From: a virus
IMG/VR virus record: IMGVR_UViG_3300005582_000018
Coordinates: 1-44,630 of that record
Direction: 5' to 3' (one strand)
DNA: 44,630 bases
The translations under genes and the position numbers were made by a program. Positions 27,301 through 35,021 of the stretch are shown piece after piece. Every line of letters begins with the position of its first letter. Position 1 is the first letter of the stretch. The notes beneath the pieces are model-generated. The model saw only the letters and a program-made list of their open reading frames with translations. It had not been told where the DNA came from and ran no database searches.

Positions 27301-27858
27301 TTCATCTGTACGCACACCCAGAATGGTCTGACGGTTGCCTGGACGACCCACACGTTGAGTATCCACTAGACTGCTGTTGATGATTGTGGTAAACTGTTCT
27401 TGCCAGTCAGGATTGGTTGGGTCAGACCAGTTCACAGTGATGTTGGAAAGATTTACGCCTTGATAGTCCACAACATTTTCAGTTGTGGTGACTGAAAATA
27501 CCTTGAGTAGGCCTTGTGCTGCTATGTTGCGCTTGGCGGTATAACTTACTAGATTGGCCAGGCGAGTGACACTGTCTCTGCGTTCAGCAGTGTCCATATA
27601 ATTTTCACGAGTGTTTAGGTCGGTGCGGAAAGCAAGAGCTTGACCCATGAACGCAATAACGTCCAGCAAGGCAATGTATTCTGAACTTTCAATGTAGTCA
27701 TTGAATGTTTCTGGATAGTACAGGCGCAAGTAATCAACAAAACTCTTGCGAAGAGTCTCAAAGTCATAGCTCTGGAAGTCTGCTTCGCGATAGGTTTGAT
27801 AGATCTGTTTCCAGTCCTCGACCCCAAATATCGCTGTTTGTCTAGTTGTTGTTGCCAT
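24382..27858 (-). CDS. 6: Baseplate wedge protein gp6-like, enlarged
   Basis: A 1158-residue protein. Residues ~55-130 (EYIALLDVIAFMGQALAFR followed by DTAERRDSVTRLANLVSYT) carry the conserved gp6/baseplate_J-like signature. Residues ~330-440 include the MVFGDGVFSEIPVGTYRAYVR strand pattern and a SRNGNLETMTFTCGITRPV segment, also typical. The protein is much longer than T4 gp6 (660 residues), with extra material in the middle and C-terminal half. T4 gp6 dimers form the inner wedge ring that holds the baseplate together and drives its change of shape. The start ATG at 27858 has AGAGG upstream and a TAAATA late-type element ahead of it. The stop overlaps the next start (TAATG). It lies directly after gp25, as in T4-like relatives. 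Confidence 0.9.
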   Translation of the reverse strand: MATTTRQTAIFGVEDWKQIYQTYREADFQSYDFETLRKSFVDYLRLYYPETFNDYIESSEYIALLDVIAFMGQALAFRTDLNTRENYMDTAERRDSVTRLANLVSYTAKRNIAAQGLLKVFSVTTTENVVDYQGVNLSNITVNWSDPTNPDWQEQFTTIINSSLVDTQRVGRPGNRQTILGVRTDEYAVNLVPGFLPIVPYTAVVDGVTMPFEVMSSTSVGATYLYEPPPRANQPFNILFRNDQLGFQSANTGYFFMFKQGVLQNQDFNLAEKVSNRTVNINIEGVNNEDRWLFQLDNVGSVSREWNYTENIYAAAAEQVGTTLRPIYTVTSRTNDQITMVFGDGVFSEIPVGTYRAYVRASNGLQYIINPEEMQAVTVPISYISRNGNLETMTFTCGITRPVSNSQARESIDAIKQRAPARYYTQNRMVNGEDYNLFPYTQYNSIVKSKALNRASIGTSRYLDLVDNTGKYSSTNTFGSDGGLWKQNILPTILFAYTNRNEIADVVTNQVQPGIGETTMRQFYYENFPRVTATTLPTYGSTTWVTGATWNQSTTLANETTGYFRNAITSATWPNGTPIPIGSTTTTAFKYVAVGSLIKFVAPSGYYFDSNNKLQQGTPSRADETLEIWASPLSIQGDGYNNGLGNLSSGSGPVALNNFVPSGALVDTIIPLFVTDLPLSLEQAMAEQILLNRNFGIGYDNNGDITGTPYSWYLITSTNLAANTTFSQANAGSTAGTNQDASWLVQFVVQNQNYTITFRGLAYYFGSVLQTRFFFYDGAQVYDSRSGTVIKDYINCLAVNTQPDSTDHLPGDIFMTITGQPVESDGYVDDFQVLVGFRDSDNDGVPDNPDFFSEIVAPTVDSTQKYIYLQKTVDFDNLQRYLLVESGRVTSDYATLDDIELVKLAWSPGQVFYAYTDQAFYELSIGTTGLRTLIDVSAEWTVRTGRQDLYYQYRHNSPLTSRIDPGTTNIIDLYVVTLSYYTAYQNWIRDTTGTVIEPDVPSIDELSTAYQKLQDYKMLSDNIVLNSVVFKPLFGEKAASNLRATIKVIRASNSTASTSEIKSAVVAAMNTYFSIDKWNFGDTFYFSELAAYLHRTLGTIVSSVVLVPLDPQKYFGDLYEIRSAPNEIFVNGATINNVDVIEALTSTNLRTAPGSGVI

Positions 27859-27879
27859 TCTTAATACGCCTCTATTGTT

Positions 27880-27887
27880 TATTTAGC
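27880..27887 (-). promoter_or_regulatory. T4-late-like promoter element GCTAAATA
   Basis: The minus strand reads GCTAAATA about 20 bases upstream of the gp6 ATG, in the 48-base gap after gp25. An AGAGG ribosome site lies between. It matches the TAAATA core of T4 late promoters, with two mismatches in the full TATAAATA. Spacing leaves a usable leader. Confidence 0.45.
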
Positions 27888-27906
27888 GGCAACAAAAACG
27901 GCTTAG

Positions 27907-28284
27907 TTATACATAGGAGGCACTGCGCTGTTGCAGATCAAAGAAAATACTCAGCCGCTCGGCATCTGTAGACGGGATCACAGTAAGCTCTACCTGAATC
28001 AGGATACCATTTTCTTGTGGGAAGGTCACAACTTGACTGATAAAAATTCTTGGGTCGCCACCGGCCACACGTTGCACTTCTCGTTCTATTGCCTGCTGCG
28101 ATGCTTCCACTTGATTTTCAAACAAAAAGTCCCAGAGCACTGTGCCGTAGGCAGGGCGCCCAGGTAACTGACCCTGACGAATGTTGAACGCATTCAGCAG
28201 GTCACGTTTGATCAGTTCAAAGTCTGTGAGAGTAAATTTTTTGTATTGCCCTTGAGTGTTAAAGCCAATGAATTTTTGTGCCAT
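27907..28284 (-). CDS. 25: Baseplate wedge protein gp25-like
   Basis: A 125-residue protein beginning MAQKFIGFNTQGQYKKFTL. Residues ~42-56 hold RPAYGTVLWDFLFEN, matching the gp25 family pattern in which an (E/R)-P-x-(Y/F)-G segment precedes a helix containing LFE. A later EVQRVAGGDPRIFI helix-strand matches the family as well. In T4, gp25 joins gp6 and gp53 in the wedge core and helps start sheath assembly. The length equals the family's usual 120-135 residues. It lies between the Ala/Gly-rich protein (17-base gap) and gp6. There is no Shine-Dalgarno sequence in the short leader, so expression may depend on read-through and reinitiation. Confidence 0.88.
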   Translation of the reverse strand: MAQKFIGFNTQGQYKKFTLTDFELIKRDLLNAFNIRQGQLPGRPAYGTVLWDFLFENQVEASQQAIEREVQRVAGGDPRIFISQVVTFPQENGILIQVELTVIPSTDAERLSIFFDLQQRSASYV

Positions 28285-28301
28285 AGTGTATTTATCGGTG
28301 C

Positions 28302-30113
28302 TTATGCATTGCGACCTTCAATTTTGAACTGCAATTGACTAATGCGTTCTTTCACATCTTTGCCACGTTTTACAACTTCAAGTGCGCCGGTGTCAAAGAC
28401 CTTGAAATCACCGGCTGTGACTTGCTGCACTCGAACTTCTGATGAAAGCCTAGCGCGAATATAATCACCTATTTTTGGAATAACGGCGGCATTATAGTTG
28501 GTCTTTTCTGTTTGGTATTCAGCGTCGGCGGCTGCCCATTCACTTTCTGTTATTGTTGCTTGATTTTCCAGGGCAGCAACTTTTTCGCTTAGGTTAGATA
28601 AAAATACTGCGCGAGCATTCACCAACTTCACAACTGCACTTTGAAGTGTCAGAACTCCTCTCAGTTGGGTTTCAAACTCACCAGGAGTAACAGGAGCAGG
28701 TGGACCATAGTTGACCGGCGGTATTTTGTCATTGCCGGCAATACGACTGCTGGCAGCATCTACTGTGGCTCTACTCACAGTGTCGGTTGCCGGTATAGGT
28801 ATTTTTGCGTCTTTGAAAGTGTCTGGTATCTTGGCAGCTACTAGGTTGACTGCAAATGCGCCATCGCGGACTGCGGTGTTCATGGCTGCTTTGACAGCAC
28901 CTGTTGCATCTCCAGGTATAGGCAGGCCTTTGGCAAACGCTTCAGCATTGGGCAGACTCTTGGCAGCATTTAGTGCCATGCCTGCAAGACCTTGTGCAGA
29001 TAAATTGCTGACTGGTATTCCCACTGCGGCCAGGCCAGCCACACCTTTGGCCATGAGATCTTGCTGTATCAAGCCCTGAGTGGACGGGCTAGCCAACAGT
29101 CCACTTAGCCCTTGTATGCCATCTTTTCCAGTCCAGCTTGCGGGACTTTTTGCAATTGCTGCTAGACTACTGGTGCCTTGTGTGAGCAAATTGCTGATGC
29201 CAGGTTTGACATAGCCAGCAGTTTCAAGCTGTTGAATGTTTAGACCATACTCACCAATGCCCTTGGCGTTGCTGATTGTGCTGGCTGATTGTGCTACTAG
29301 ATTTTTAGCCTGTGCTAATATTCCGGTGACCTGTGATGCAGTTATGGGACCTATACTATTTACAGCTGGTATGGTTTTGGCAAAATTGGCAACGTTGATT
29401 GGACTTGCGCCCAGGGGTGTTGTTGTCAATGCCGTGTTGATTGTTCGTAGTGCTGACGTTGCAACACTGCCAGCCTTGGCAGCGGCTCCTACCAAGGCAG
29501 AACCAACTCCGCTGATGGAAGACACTGCTGGTCCTACCAATGCTGTTAGCCCTGCTGCTGTGCCTGCTAGACTGCCGCCTAGTGCGCCGCCAGCTTGAGC
29601 CAGTGCGCTGGATGCTGACCCCAGTGCAGAACCAAGTCCAGCTTGCGCCTGAGCTACCAGGGCTTGAGCACCTGGTAATCCGTCTGCTGCTTGTGTCGCT
29701 GCGCTGAGTACATCACCAGATTTGAATCCTACTAGTCCGCCGGCGTTGGCTTGTTTTTTAAAAATATCAAATGCTTGTTCTCGAGTAAGACCAGGAGGAC
29801 CTTTGACGTCAAATACTTTTGCCGACCCGTCTGGTGTTGTGGTTGGTGTTGTGGCAAACTCTGTGCCGCCTCTCTGAGAGCCAGCGGGTGCAGCAGTGGT
29901 ATCTTCAGGAGGGCGCGGATATCCTAGACTAGCCAAACCGGGTAGGCCACGACGAAGTCGTTCACCATTCACTCTGTCCCAGGCTATAGTATCAGTGCCG
30001 GTATATTTGAGATCTTCATCTTTTGTTTTTGAATTTAATGAAGTTTCAAAACTAGTGGCAGAAGAACCAGCAGAGGATTTTAAACTATCAAGGTTGAATG
30101 TAAAATTGCCCAT
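28302..30113 (-). CDS. Ala/Gly-rich baseplate-cluster protein of unknown function
   Basis: A 603-residue protein with no clear relative in T4. It starts MGNFTFNLDSLKSSAGSSAT. After a Thr/Pro-rich linker, residues ~125-165 contain GLTREQAFDIFKKQANAGG and GDVLSAATQAADGLPGAQ. A long low-complexity stretch of Ala, Gly, Ser and Leu (~165-450) follows. The end is a helical, probably coiled-coil segment (~505-570, VNARAVFLSNLSEKVAALEN) and a beta tail. It sits between the spike gene (gp5-like) and gp25, one base from each stop/start region, so it is certainly part of the baseplate operon. It could be a spike/hub accessory or internal tail component. I do not assign a function. Confidence 0.6.
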   Translation of the reverse strand: MGNFTFNLDSLKSSAGSSATSFETSLNSKTKDEDLKYTGTDTIAWDRVNGERLRRGLPGLASLGYPRPPEDTTAAPAGSQRGGTEFATTPTTTPDGSAKVFDVKGPPGLTREQAFDIFKKQANAGGLVGFKSGDVLSAATQAADGLPGAQALVAQAQAGLGSALGSASSALAQAGGALGGSLAGTAAGLTALVGPAVSSISGVGSALVGAAAKAGSVATSALRTINTALTTTPLGASPINVANFAKTIPAVNSIGPITASQVTGILAQAKNLVAQSASTISNAKGIGEYGLNIQQLETAGYVKPGISNLLTQGTSSLAAIAKSPASWTGKDGIQGLSGLLASPSTQGLIQQDLMAKGVAGLAAVGIPVSNLSAQGLAGMALNAAKSLPNAEAFAKGLPIPGDATGAVKAAMNTAVRDGAFAVNLVAAKIPDTFKDAKIPIPATDTVSRATVDAASSRIAGNDKIPPVNYGPPAPVTPGEFETQLRGVLTLQSAVVKLVNARAVFLSNLSEKVAALENQATITESEWAAADAEYQTEKTNYNAAVIPKIGDYIRARLSSEVRVQQVTAGDFKVFDTGALEVVKRGKDVKERISQLQFKIEGRNA

Positions 30114-30114
30114 G

Positions 30115-31632
30115 TTATTTTGCCTGTATCTCTACGCCGGCTGGCACTGGTGTTGCGCCCGGAGGCGGTGTGGGTTTGCCGTCTTCAAATGCCACTTTTA
30201 CATCAACACCTTTGTTGTGTGACGGGTATGGCTCATGAGTGGGAGCTCGACTCACCACACTTTCCAGACTGTTGGCACTGACCTCCCAGCCTTTGCTGGT
30301 GCTGAATTTGGTATCATCAAACACAGTTTTTGTTATGGGTGCAGCGGCCTTTACTTTGCCTGCCTTGGGGCCGTTTAAATCAAGTGTACCGCCATCAAGT
30401 ACCAGTGCCCCGGGTGCGCCCCAGGATCCCGACGCACAGTTCAGCGTTAGCACACCATCAGCCTTGACACCAACTGTGCCAGTGCTGTACAAGGTGATAT
30501 CCTGTTGTGCTCGTAACGAAATGGTGAGGTCACTTTCAATTTGAAATGTGCTGCGAGATTTGGCTTTTATTGAGCGTCCAGCAAACATGTTGATATCTCG
30601 GTCAGCATGTAGATTGATGTCACCTTTGGTGCGCACGTTCACTGAGTTTGTGGCAAATATATCCACGGTGCCTTCTACTCCAAACTCCAGCCAGGTTTGC
30701 CCATTGGCATGAGTGATGTAGAAAAAGTTGCCTGTATCACTCATGGTGATTTGATGGCCTTTTGAGGTTCGCAATCTAAACAAGGCATTGTCGCCTTCAA
30801 GGTCACCGTCATCCATCACAAGACTATGTCCGCCAATTCGGCCAATAACTTTGGCGTCACTGGGCTTGATTTCTCCGTCATTTAGTTTGGTTCTAATGTC
30901 GTTGGCATTCATGCCGCCTTGATAGATGGCCACTCCCGGGGTACTAACACCAAACACAGCACTGGGAGTTTCGCGTTGACTGCTGGAACGTATAGTACCA
31001 CGTTCTAGATCATTGATTAGGCCTTGTTGAAATAGACTCTGTGCCAGATAGCTATGCACAGGTTTGGGTTGCTCAAAGAATCTAGGATCGTTGAAAAGTG
31101 CATCGTTGAGAGTGTTGATTTCTGTAACCGGCAGTCTTGTTGCATTGGCAAAATATGCTTCTTGATTCTTGTTGCCTGTGACATAACGGGTTGATGATGC
31201 AATTGCAGGCACCATGTTGCCTAGGCCTTGCTCGGGAATCACTCCAATATAAAATCCCTGGCTGCGATCACCATTGACAAATATACACACCACAGTGATG
31301 CCCACATCTGGTGGGGTAAACCACATGCCGTAGCTGTTTTCATTGCCAGGATAGGCACCTACTGAATCAGTAGAGCCACCTGTGGCCGGCAGCGGAGTTG
31401 ATCCAAAAAATGACGGCATGTAGCTAACGGTGGTCCATTTAGTATCGTCTTCCATGCTGGCTTTGCCACCATCAGCAAATGCTTCAATGTACACACGCAA
31501 TCTTCCTGATCGTGTGGGATCCACGGTACTCATTACCACACCAGTAAACGGACCAAATTCTGCAGGCAGGCCACCGCGGTCCAGTTTGTACTTGCTTGAT
31601 CGCCCTCGTGTGCGTTGTGTGATTTCTGCCAT
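30115..31632 (-). CDS. 5: Baseplate central spike protein gp5-like (OB fold plus beta-helix, no lysozyme domain)
   Basis: A 505-residue protein. Residues ~25-150 form the OB-fold domain (FTGVVMSTVDPTRSGRLRVY, later MWFTPPDVGITVVCIFVNGD and GFYIGVIP). Residues ~260-410 form the C-terminal needle: an RIGGHSLVMDDGD segment, then short strand repeats such as NVRTKGDINLHADRDINMFA and LRAQQDITLYSTGTVGVKAD, typical of the gp5/VgrG triple beta-helix. T4 gp5 carries a lysozyme domain between these two; here the linker (~150-260) has no lysozyme motif that I can see. The protein should be the membrane-piercing spike. The ATG at 31632 has AAGGAAC upstream and lies eight bases after the hub-like gene. 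Confidence 0.85.
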   Translation of the reverse strand: MAEITQRTRGRSSKYKLDRGGLPAEFGPFTGVVMSTVDPTRSGRLRVYIEAFADGGKASMEDDTKWTTVSYMPSFFGSTPLPATGGSTDSVGAYPGNENSYGMWFTPPDVGITVVCIFVNGDRSQGFYIGVIPEQGLGNMVPAIASSTRYVTGNKNQEAYFANATRLPVTEINTLNDALFNDPRFFEQPKPVHSYLAQSLFQQGLINDLERGTIRSSSQRETPSAVFGVSTPGVAIYQGGMNANDIRTKLNDGEIKPSDAKVIGRIGGHSLVMDDGDLEGDNALFRLRTSKGHQITMSDTGNFFYITHANGQTWLEFGVEGTVDIFATNSVNVRTKGDINLHADRDINMFAGRSIKAKSRSTFQIESDLTISLRAQQDITLYSTGTVGVKADGVLTLNCASGSWGAPGALVLDGGTLDLNGPKAGKVKAAAPITKTVFDDTKFSTSKGWEVSANSLESVVSRAPTHEPYPSHNKGVDVKVAFEDGKPTPPPGATPVPAGVEIQAK

Positions 31633-31640
31633 GTTGTTCC

Positions 31641-34600
31641 TTAACGATCTTTAACTATTTGCTGAGTAGACGGGCCGCCTGTGGCGCCTGGTACTGCGCC
31701 ACGTCGTGGGCCTGTTCCGGCCGCGGCCTGAGTCAATTGTCCAACGATTTGTATAGCCGACAAGTTTGTCTGCCCCGACAATACCTGTGGCAATTTTGGA
31801 GGACCGGGCCCCACTCTGTCAGATACTGTGCTAATAATCCCGCCTGTGCCGCTGGTGGCCAGGCGTGGCGGGCCTGCAGGCAGCAGGGTGGGTCCAAGGG
31901 CTGCCAATTCGCCTGGTTCAATGGTGGCTCTACTTGCAAATTGACCAATGCCCACGTTGTTGTATGATCCTTGTGCTCCTAGTATTGCTGCTTGGCCACC
32001 ATCGGGCCCGCTTAATAGTCTAGGATCTTTGAGGGCATAGTCGCTGCGAGCTTGCTGGGCCGCAGCAGGTGACAAATTGAGACCAGTTCTAATTTCAGTA
32101 TTAACAGTCTGATTTGGCTGATCAAATCGTCGAGGATCATTTGAACTACCGCGACCGGCTCCTGCGCCAGTACTGGTATTTGTTTCAGCTGCTGATGGTT
32201 TGGGAAACAGATATATTGCACCTGTCAAGGCCTGTTCAAATCTTCCGCCTTTGAATTCACTAACAACTTTTGTTGCTTTGTACACCTTGCTTTGTACCGC
32301 TTCTCTTGCGCCGTTGGCATTGCCTGAATAGCCACCCGAATATGGGTCGGCCAGGCCAGTATTGATATTGTAATCTTCTGGACGTTGCCACAGCATTTCA
32401 AACAGCACATCTGTACTTTCAAAAGAAATGCTGCCGTCTTCTCCAAATCCTGTTTGGGCTGCAACTTTGTTTTCGCCTTGTTTGATATCTTTGAACAGAT
32501 TACCTTGTTGTATCCAGTCAGGATCACCAATTATTCGTACCTGAACTTCTCTCAAGGTCGCTGGACTAAGCAGGTAATCGGCGGCATTGGCACCAGGTTC
32601 AAGTTTTTTGCCTGTTTGCCCTGCACTGGGTTGATTGCTGCGTGGCGAATACTGGAATTTTATTGTGTCAGTTTGATTGTATTGTACAATCTCACTTAGT
32701 CGACTGGTGCCATAGTTTTGTTTGAGTCCTGCATCGGCGCTGTTCTTGGGATCATTGCCAGACACTGTGAGCGTGTACAATCCATTTAGATTTTCTTTGT
32801 AGTCTATCACAGCCACATTCTGACCAGTGAACCAGTATGGATACTTTTTGTGTATTCCGTTGAACTTGCTGACTGGAAAATATTTACTGATAAGATTTTG
32901 CGGAATAAAAGGTTGCACAACATACTTTATCTTGTAGGCATAATCGCCTCTCAATGGATCCATGTCTTTCTGCGTGGCAAACATGTTTATTATGTACCAG
33001 GACACTGGTTTGTTTCTGCTGTTGGGATTTGGAGTCCAGGTGCCATCAGTGTTCACAATGATCAATTGTTGATCTTGTATGTAACTGCTGTTGCGTATGA
33101 CCAGTTCAATAACTTGAGTTATGTTTTGCCCAGCAGTGATACTCATGCTTTGACTCACTACATCAACTGTATTTGTTTCTTGCTTGAGACTTTCTACATC
33201 TGTTACACCGCCAGCAGTCATTTTCTTGTCATCTCTGACTTGGCCAATTGGTTTCAAGGTTGCGTCCGCAATGTCGGATGCAGAGACGCCAGGAACATCA
33301 CTTCTGAATTCAATAGAATATTCATCAGCTATTTGTATTATGCCGCGGTCAACTTGAGATCGTTGAAACTCATTCATTGCTGCCACTAGATTATTGGTGA
33401 TTGTTTTTTTGGCTGTGGGGGCAGCCGATGCGTTGGATGGGGCCGAACCTTGACGTGCAATTCTTGCTATTGAGCGGGCATTTTCTCTGTTGCTGCGGCT
33501 CAAGGCAGCTTCTTGACTAGTAAGTCGTGCGGTTTCGGCAGCACTTTGATCAGTATTTGCTGTGCCTTGTCTTGAAAATCTATTGTCGCTGGCATCTGCG
33601 GCCACAGTACCACCCAGTACCCCGGCCACAGTACTGTCCACCAGCTGCACATCGGACGGAATTTCTCCGCGGCCAACTCCAACAAATTGTCCAATAGCAC
33701 CACAATCCCAATCGTAGGTGACTGTCTTCGAGCCCACAGTCCAGTTTATTCCTTTTATTATGAATGGTACAAATTTTTCAATCACAGCCTTGGGATCGGT
33801 AGTGCCGCTGGCTTCTCCCATGCTGCGTATAGGATAAGTTAGATTGCCGCCTTCGTCGTAGCCGTAAAATCGTATGACTGCAAGATACGTGACCGAAGTG
33901 TAATTGACAACTCCGGCACCGTCTTTGGGTTCTAAATTTTCAGCAGCCTTGTACAGTCGATCGGTCAAGGTCATGCCTTGTGGTTCAACCACTGTCATCT
34001 TCATTTCTGTTGCTGATTGGCTGGCGCCGGTTGCGCCACCCAGAGGGAAAGTGGTCAATGAAAAAGAATCAATGTAGAAGTCATCACCAAAAAATGGATT
34101 TCTTCCGCTGTCGCCACCGTTGGGTGTTGCTTCGCCCATGCCTTTTTTGGGGGTTCCTTCTTTATTGACTCCTGCGCCACCACTTTGAAACAGCAAAAAG
34201 TATCCGTCAATTTTTTTATTCTTGCTATTCAACAGTATTTCATACTGTTTGTTTGTCAGCATGTATATTGATATTGAATATGTATAGCTGTAGTAGTTGT
34301 CCAGTGGGTTAGCACGGGGAACAATTTTGATGTTGGTATAATCATCCTCTTGGGCAGCTTGATTAGCAATAACTGAATTGTCTTTGGCATCATCATTGGT
34401 GGGTGTGCCCGGTTGTGTAGCTAGATCAACACCCAGTGGCAGGCCAGTGGCATCATATAGCTCTCCAGTCTCGGAATTTCTTCTTAGACTTGATAAGGTT
34501 CCATCGTCATCTCTAATGTTGATGCCTCGGGCATAGTCGTTCGTGGCCTGTGTTTGTACCGTGGTGCGGGTAGTGGCATTTGTGCCCGAATCGCCGCCAC

Positions 34601-34715
34601 CAGAATCAATTGTGGATGTTTTGGTAGCATTTGAGGACGATGTTGTGTCTGGTGCTGCCACCACTCTACCATTGGGGGCAAGTTGCTGAGTGTCAGGGGT
34701 GTTGGGTGCTGCCAC
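31641..34715 (-). CDS. Large baseplate hub-like structural protein
   Basis: A 1024-residue protein starting at GTG 34715 with GGGGA upstream. Residues 1-125 are Thr/Ser/Asp-rich and probably disordered. Residues ~130-365 are conserved in structural proteins of many large myoviruses: NPLDNYYSYTYSISIYMLT, then FFGDDFYIDSFSLTTF, MKMTVVEPQGMTLTDRLY, and a FVPFIIKGINWTV strand. Residues ~500-720 contain a second beta-rich region with VVSQSMSITAGQNITQVIEL and WYIINMFATQKDMDPLRGDY. The C-terminus (~850-1024) is Gly/Pro/Gln-rich. The position, between gp53-like and gp5-like genes, suggests the hub that carries the spike (the role of gp27 in T4), but I see no direct similarity to gp27. Call is structural by pattern and context. 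Confidence 0.65.
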   Translation of the reverse strand: MAAPNTPDTQQLAPNGRVVAAPDTTSSSNATKTSTIDSGGGDSGTNATTRTTVQTQATNDYARGINIRDDDGTLSSLRRNSETGELYDATGLPLGVDLATQPGTPTNDDAKDNSVIANQAAQEDDYTNIKIVPRANPLDNYYSYTYSISIYMLTNKQYEILLNSKNKKIDGYFLLFQSGGAGVNKEGTPKKGMGEATPNGGDSGRNPFFGDDFYIDSFSLTTFPLGGATGASQSATEMKMTVVEPQGMTLTDRLYKAAENLEPKDGAGVVNYTSVTYLAVIRFYGYDEGGNLTYPIRSMGEASGTTDPKAVIEKFVPFIIKGINWTVGSKTVTYDWDCGAIGQFVGVGRGEIPSDVQLVDSTVAGVLGGTVAADASDNRFSRQGTANTDQSAAETARLTSQEAALSRSNRENARSIARIARQGSAPSNASAAPTAKKTITNNLVAAMNEFQRSQVDRGIIQIADEYSIEFRSDVPGVSASDIADATLKPIGQVRDDKKMTAGGVTDVESLKQETNTVDVVSQSMSITAGQNITQVIELVIRNSSYIQDQQLIIVNTDGTWTPNPNSRNKPVSWYIINMFATQKDMDPLRGDYAYKIKYVVQPFIPQNLISKYFPVSKFNGIHKKYPYWFTGQNVAVIDYKENLNGLYTLTVSGNDPKNSADAGLKQNYGTSRLSEIVQYNQTDTIKFQYSPRSNQPSAGQTGKKLEPGANAADYLLSPATLREVQVRIIGDPDWIQQGNLFKDIKQGENKVAAQTGFGEDGSISFESTDVLFEMLWQRPEDYNINTGLADPYSGGYSGNANGAREAVQSKVYKATKVVSEFKGGRFEQALTGAIYLFPKPSAAETNTSTGAGAGRGSSNDPRRFDQPNQTVNTEIRTGLNLSPAAAQQARSDYALKDPRLLSGPDGGQAAILGAQGSYNNVGIGQFASRATIEPGELAALGPTLLPAGPPRLATSGTGGIISTVSDRVGPGPPKLPQVLSGQTNLSAIQIVGQLTQAAAGTGPRRGAVPGATGGPSTQQIVKDR

Positions 34716-34718
34716 GGG

Positions 34719-35021
34719 TTAGATCCCCAGGGCTGATTTCAGCGTGGTCATTTTTGGCAGATATATTTGTACATCAACCACAAAGTCTAGAGGTGGTGCA
34801 GTCAGTGTGTTGGGGTTGCGCTGATAAAATACCCACCACAAAGCAGCATTCTGATACAGGTCATAGGCCAACAAGTCGGGTCTATACTGATACGTGCGAT
34901 TGATAGTAAATGTTAGGTCATCATCTTCTTTAGGTATAGGTCTATTGACCATGCTGTCAAGAAAAAATTGACTGTAGCCTGTTTCAAAATACGGGCTGGT
35001 AGAATCGTATGCAATTGTCAT
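34719..35021 (-). CDS. 53: Baseplate wedge protein gp53-like
   Basis: A 100-residue protein. The core YQYRPDLLAYDLYQNAALWW followed by VFYQRNPNTLTAPP and DFVVDVQIYLP matches the gp53 family pattern (R-P-(E/D)-x-L-A-x-x-(I/L)-Y-x-(N)-x-x-(L)-(Y/W)-W-V). In T4, gp53 stabilises the wedge core with gp6 and gp25, both also encoded here. The ending IYLPKM resembles a short LysM-like strand common in these proteins. The start ATG at 35021 overlaps the previous stop (TAATG). The product is slightly shorter than T4 gp53 (about 196 residues). Confidence 0.82.
   Translation of the reverse strand: MTIAYDSTSPYFETGYSQFFLDSMVNRPIPKEDDDLTFTINRTYQYRPDLLAYDLYQNAALWWVFYQRNPNTLTAPPLDFVVDVQIYLPKMTTLKSALGI

Noticed and set aside
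28289-28296. GATAAATA as a late promoter for gp25
   Set aside because: At normal late-promoter spacing the transcript would start inside the ATG, so it is unlikely to drive this gene; kept only as part of the motif set.
32850-33389. 179-codon plus-strand open frame opposite the hub-like gene
   Set aside because: Same reasoning: antisense to a conserved virion gene, and no credible start signal or domain.
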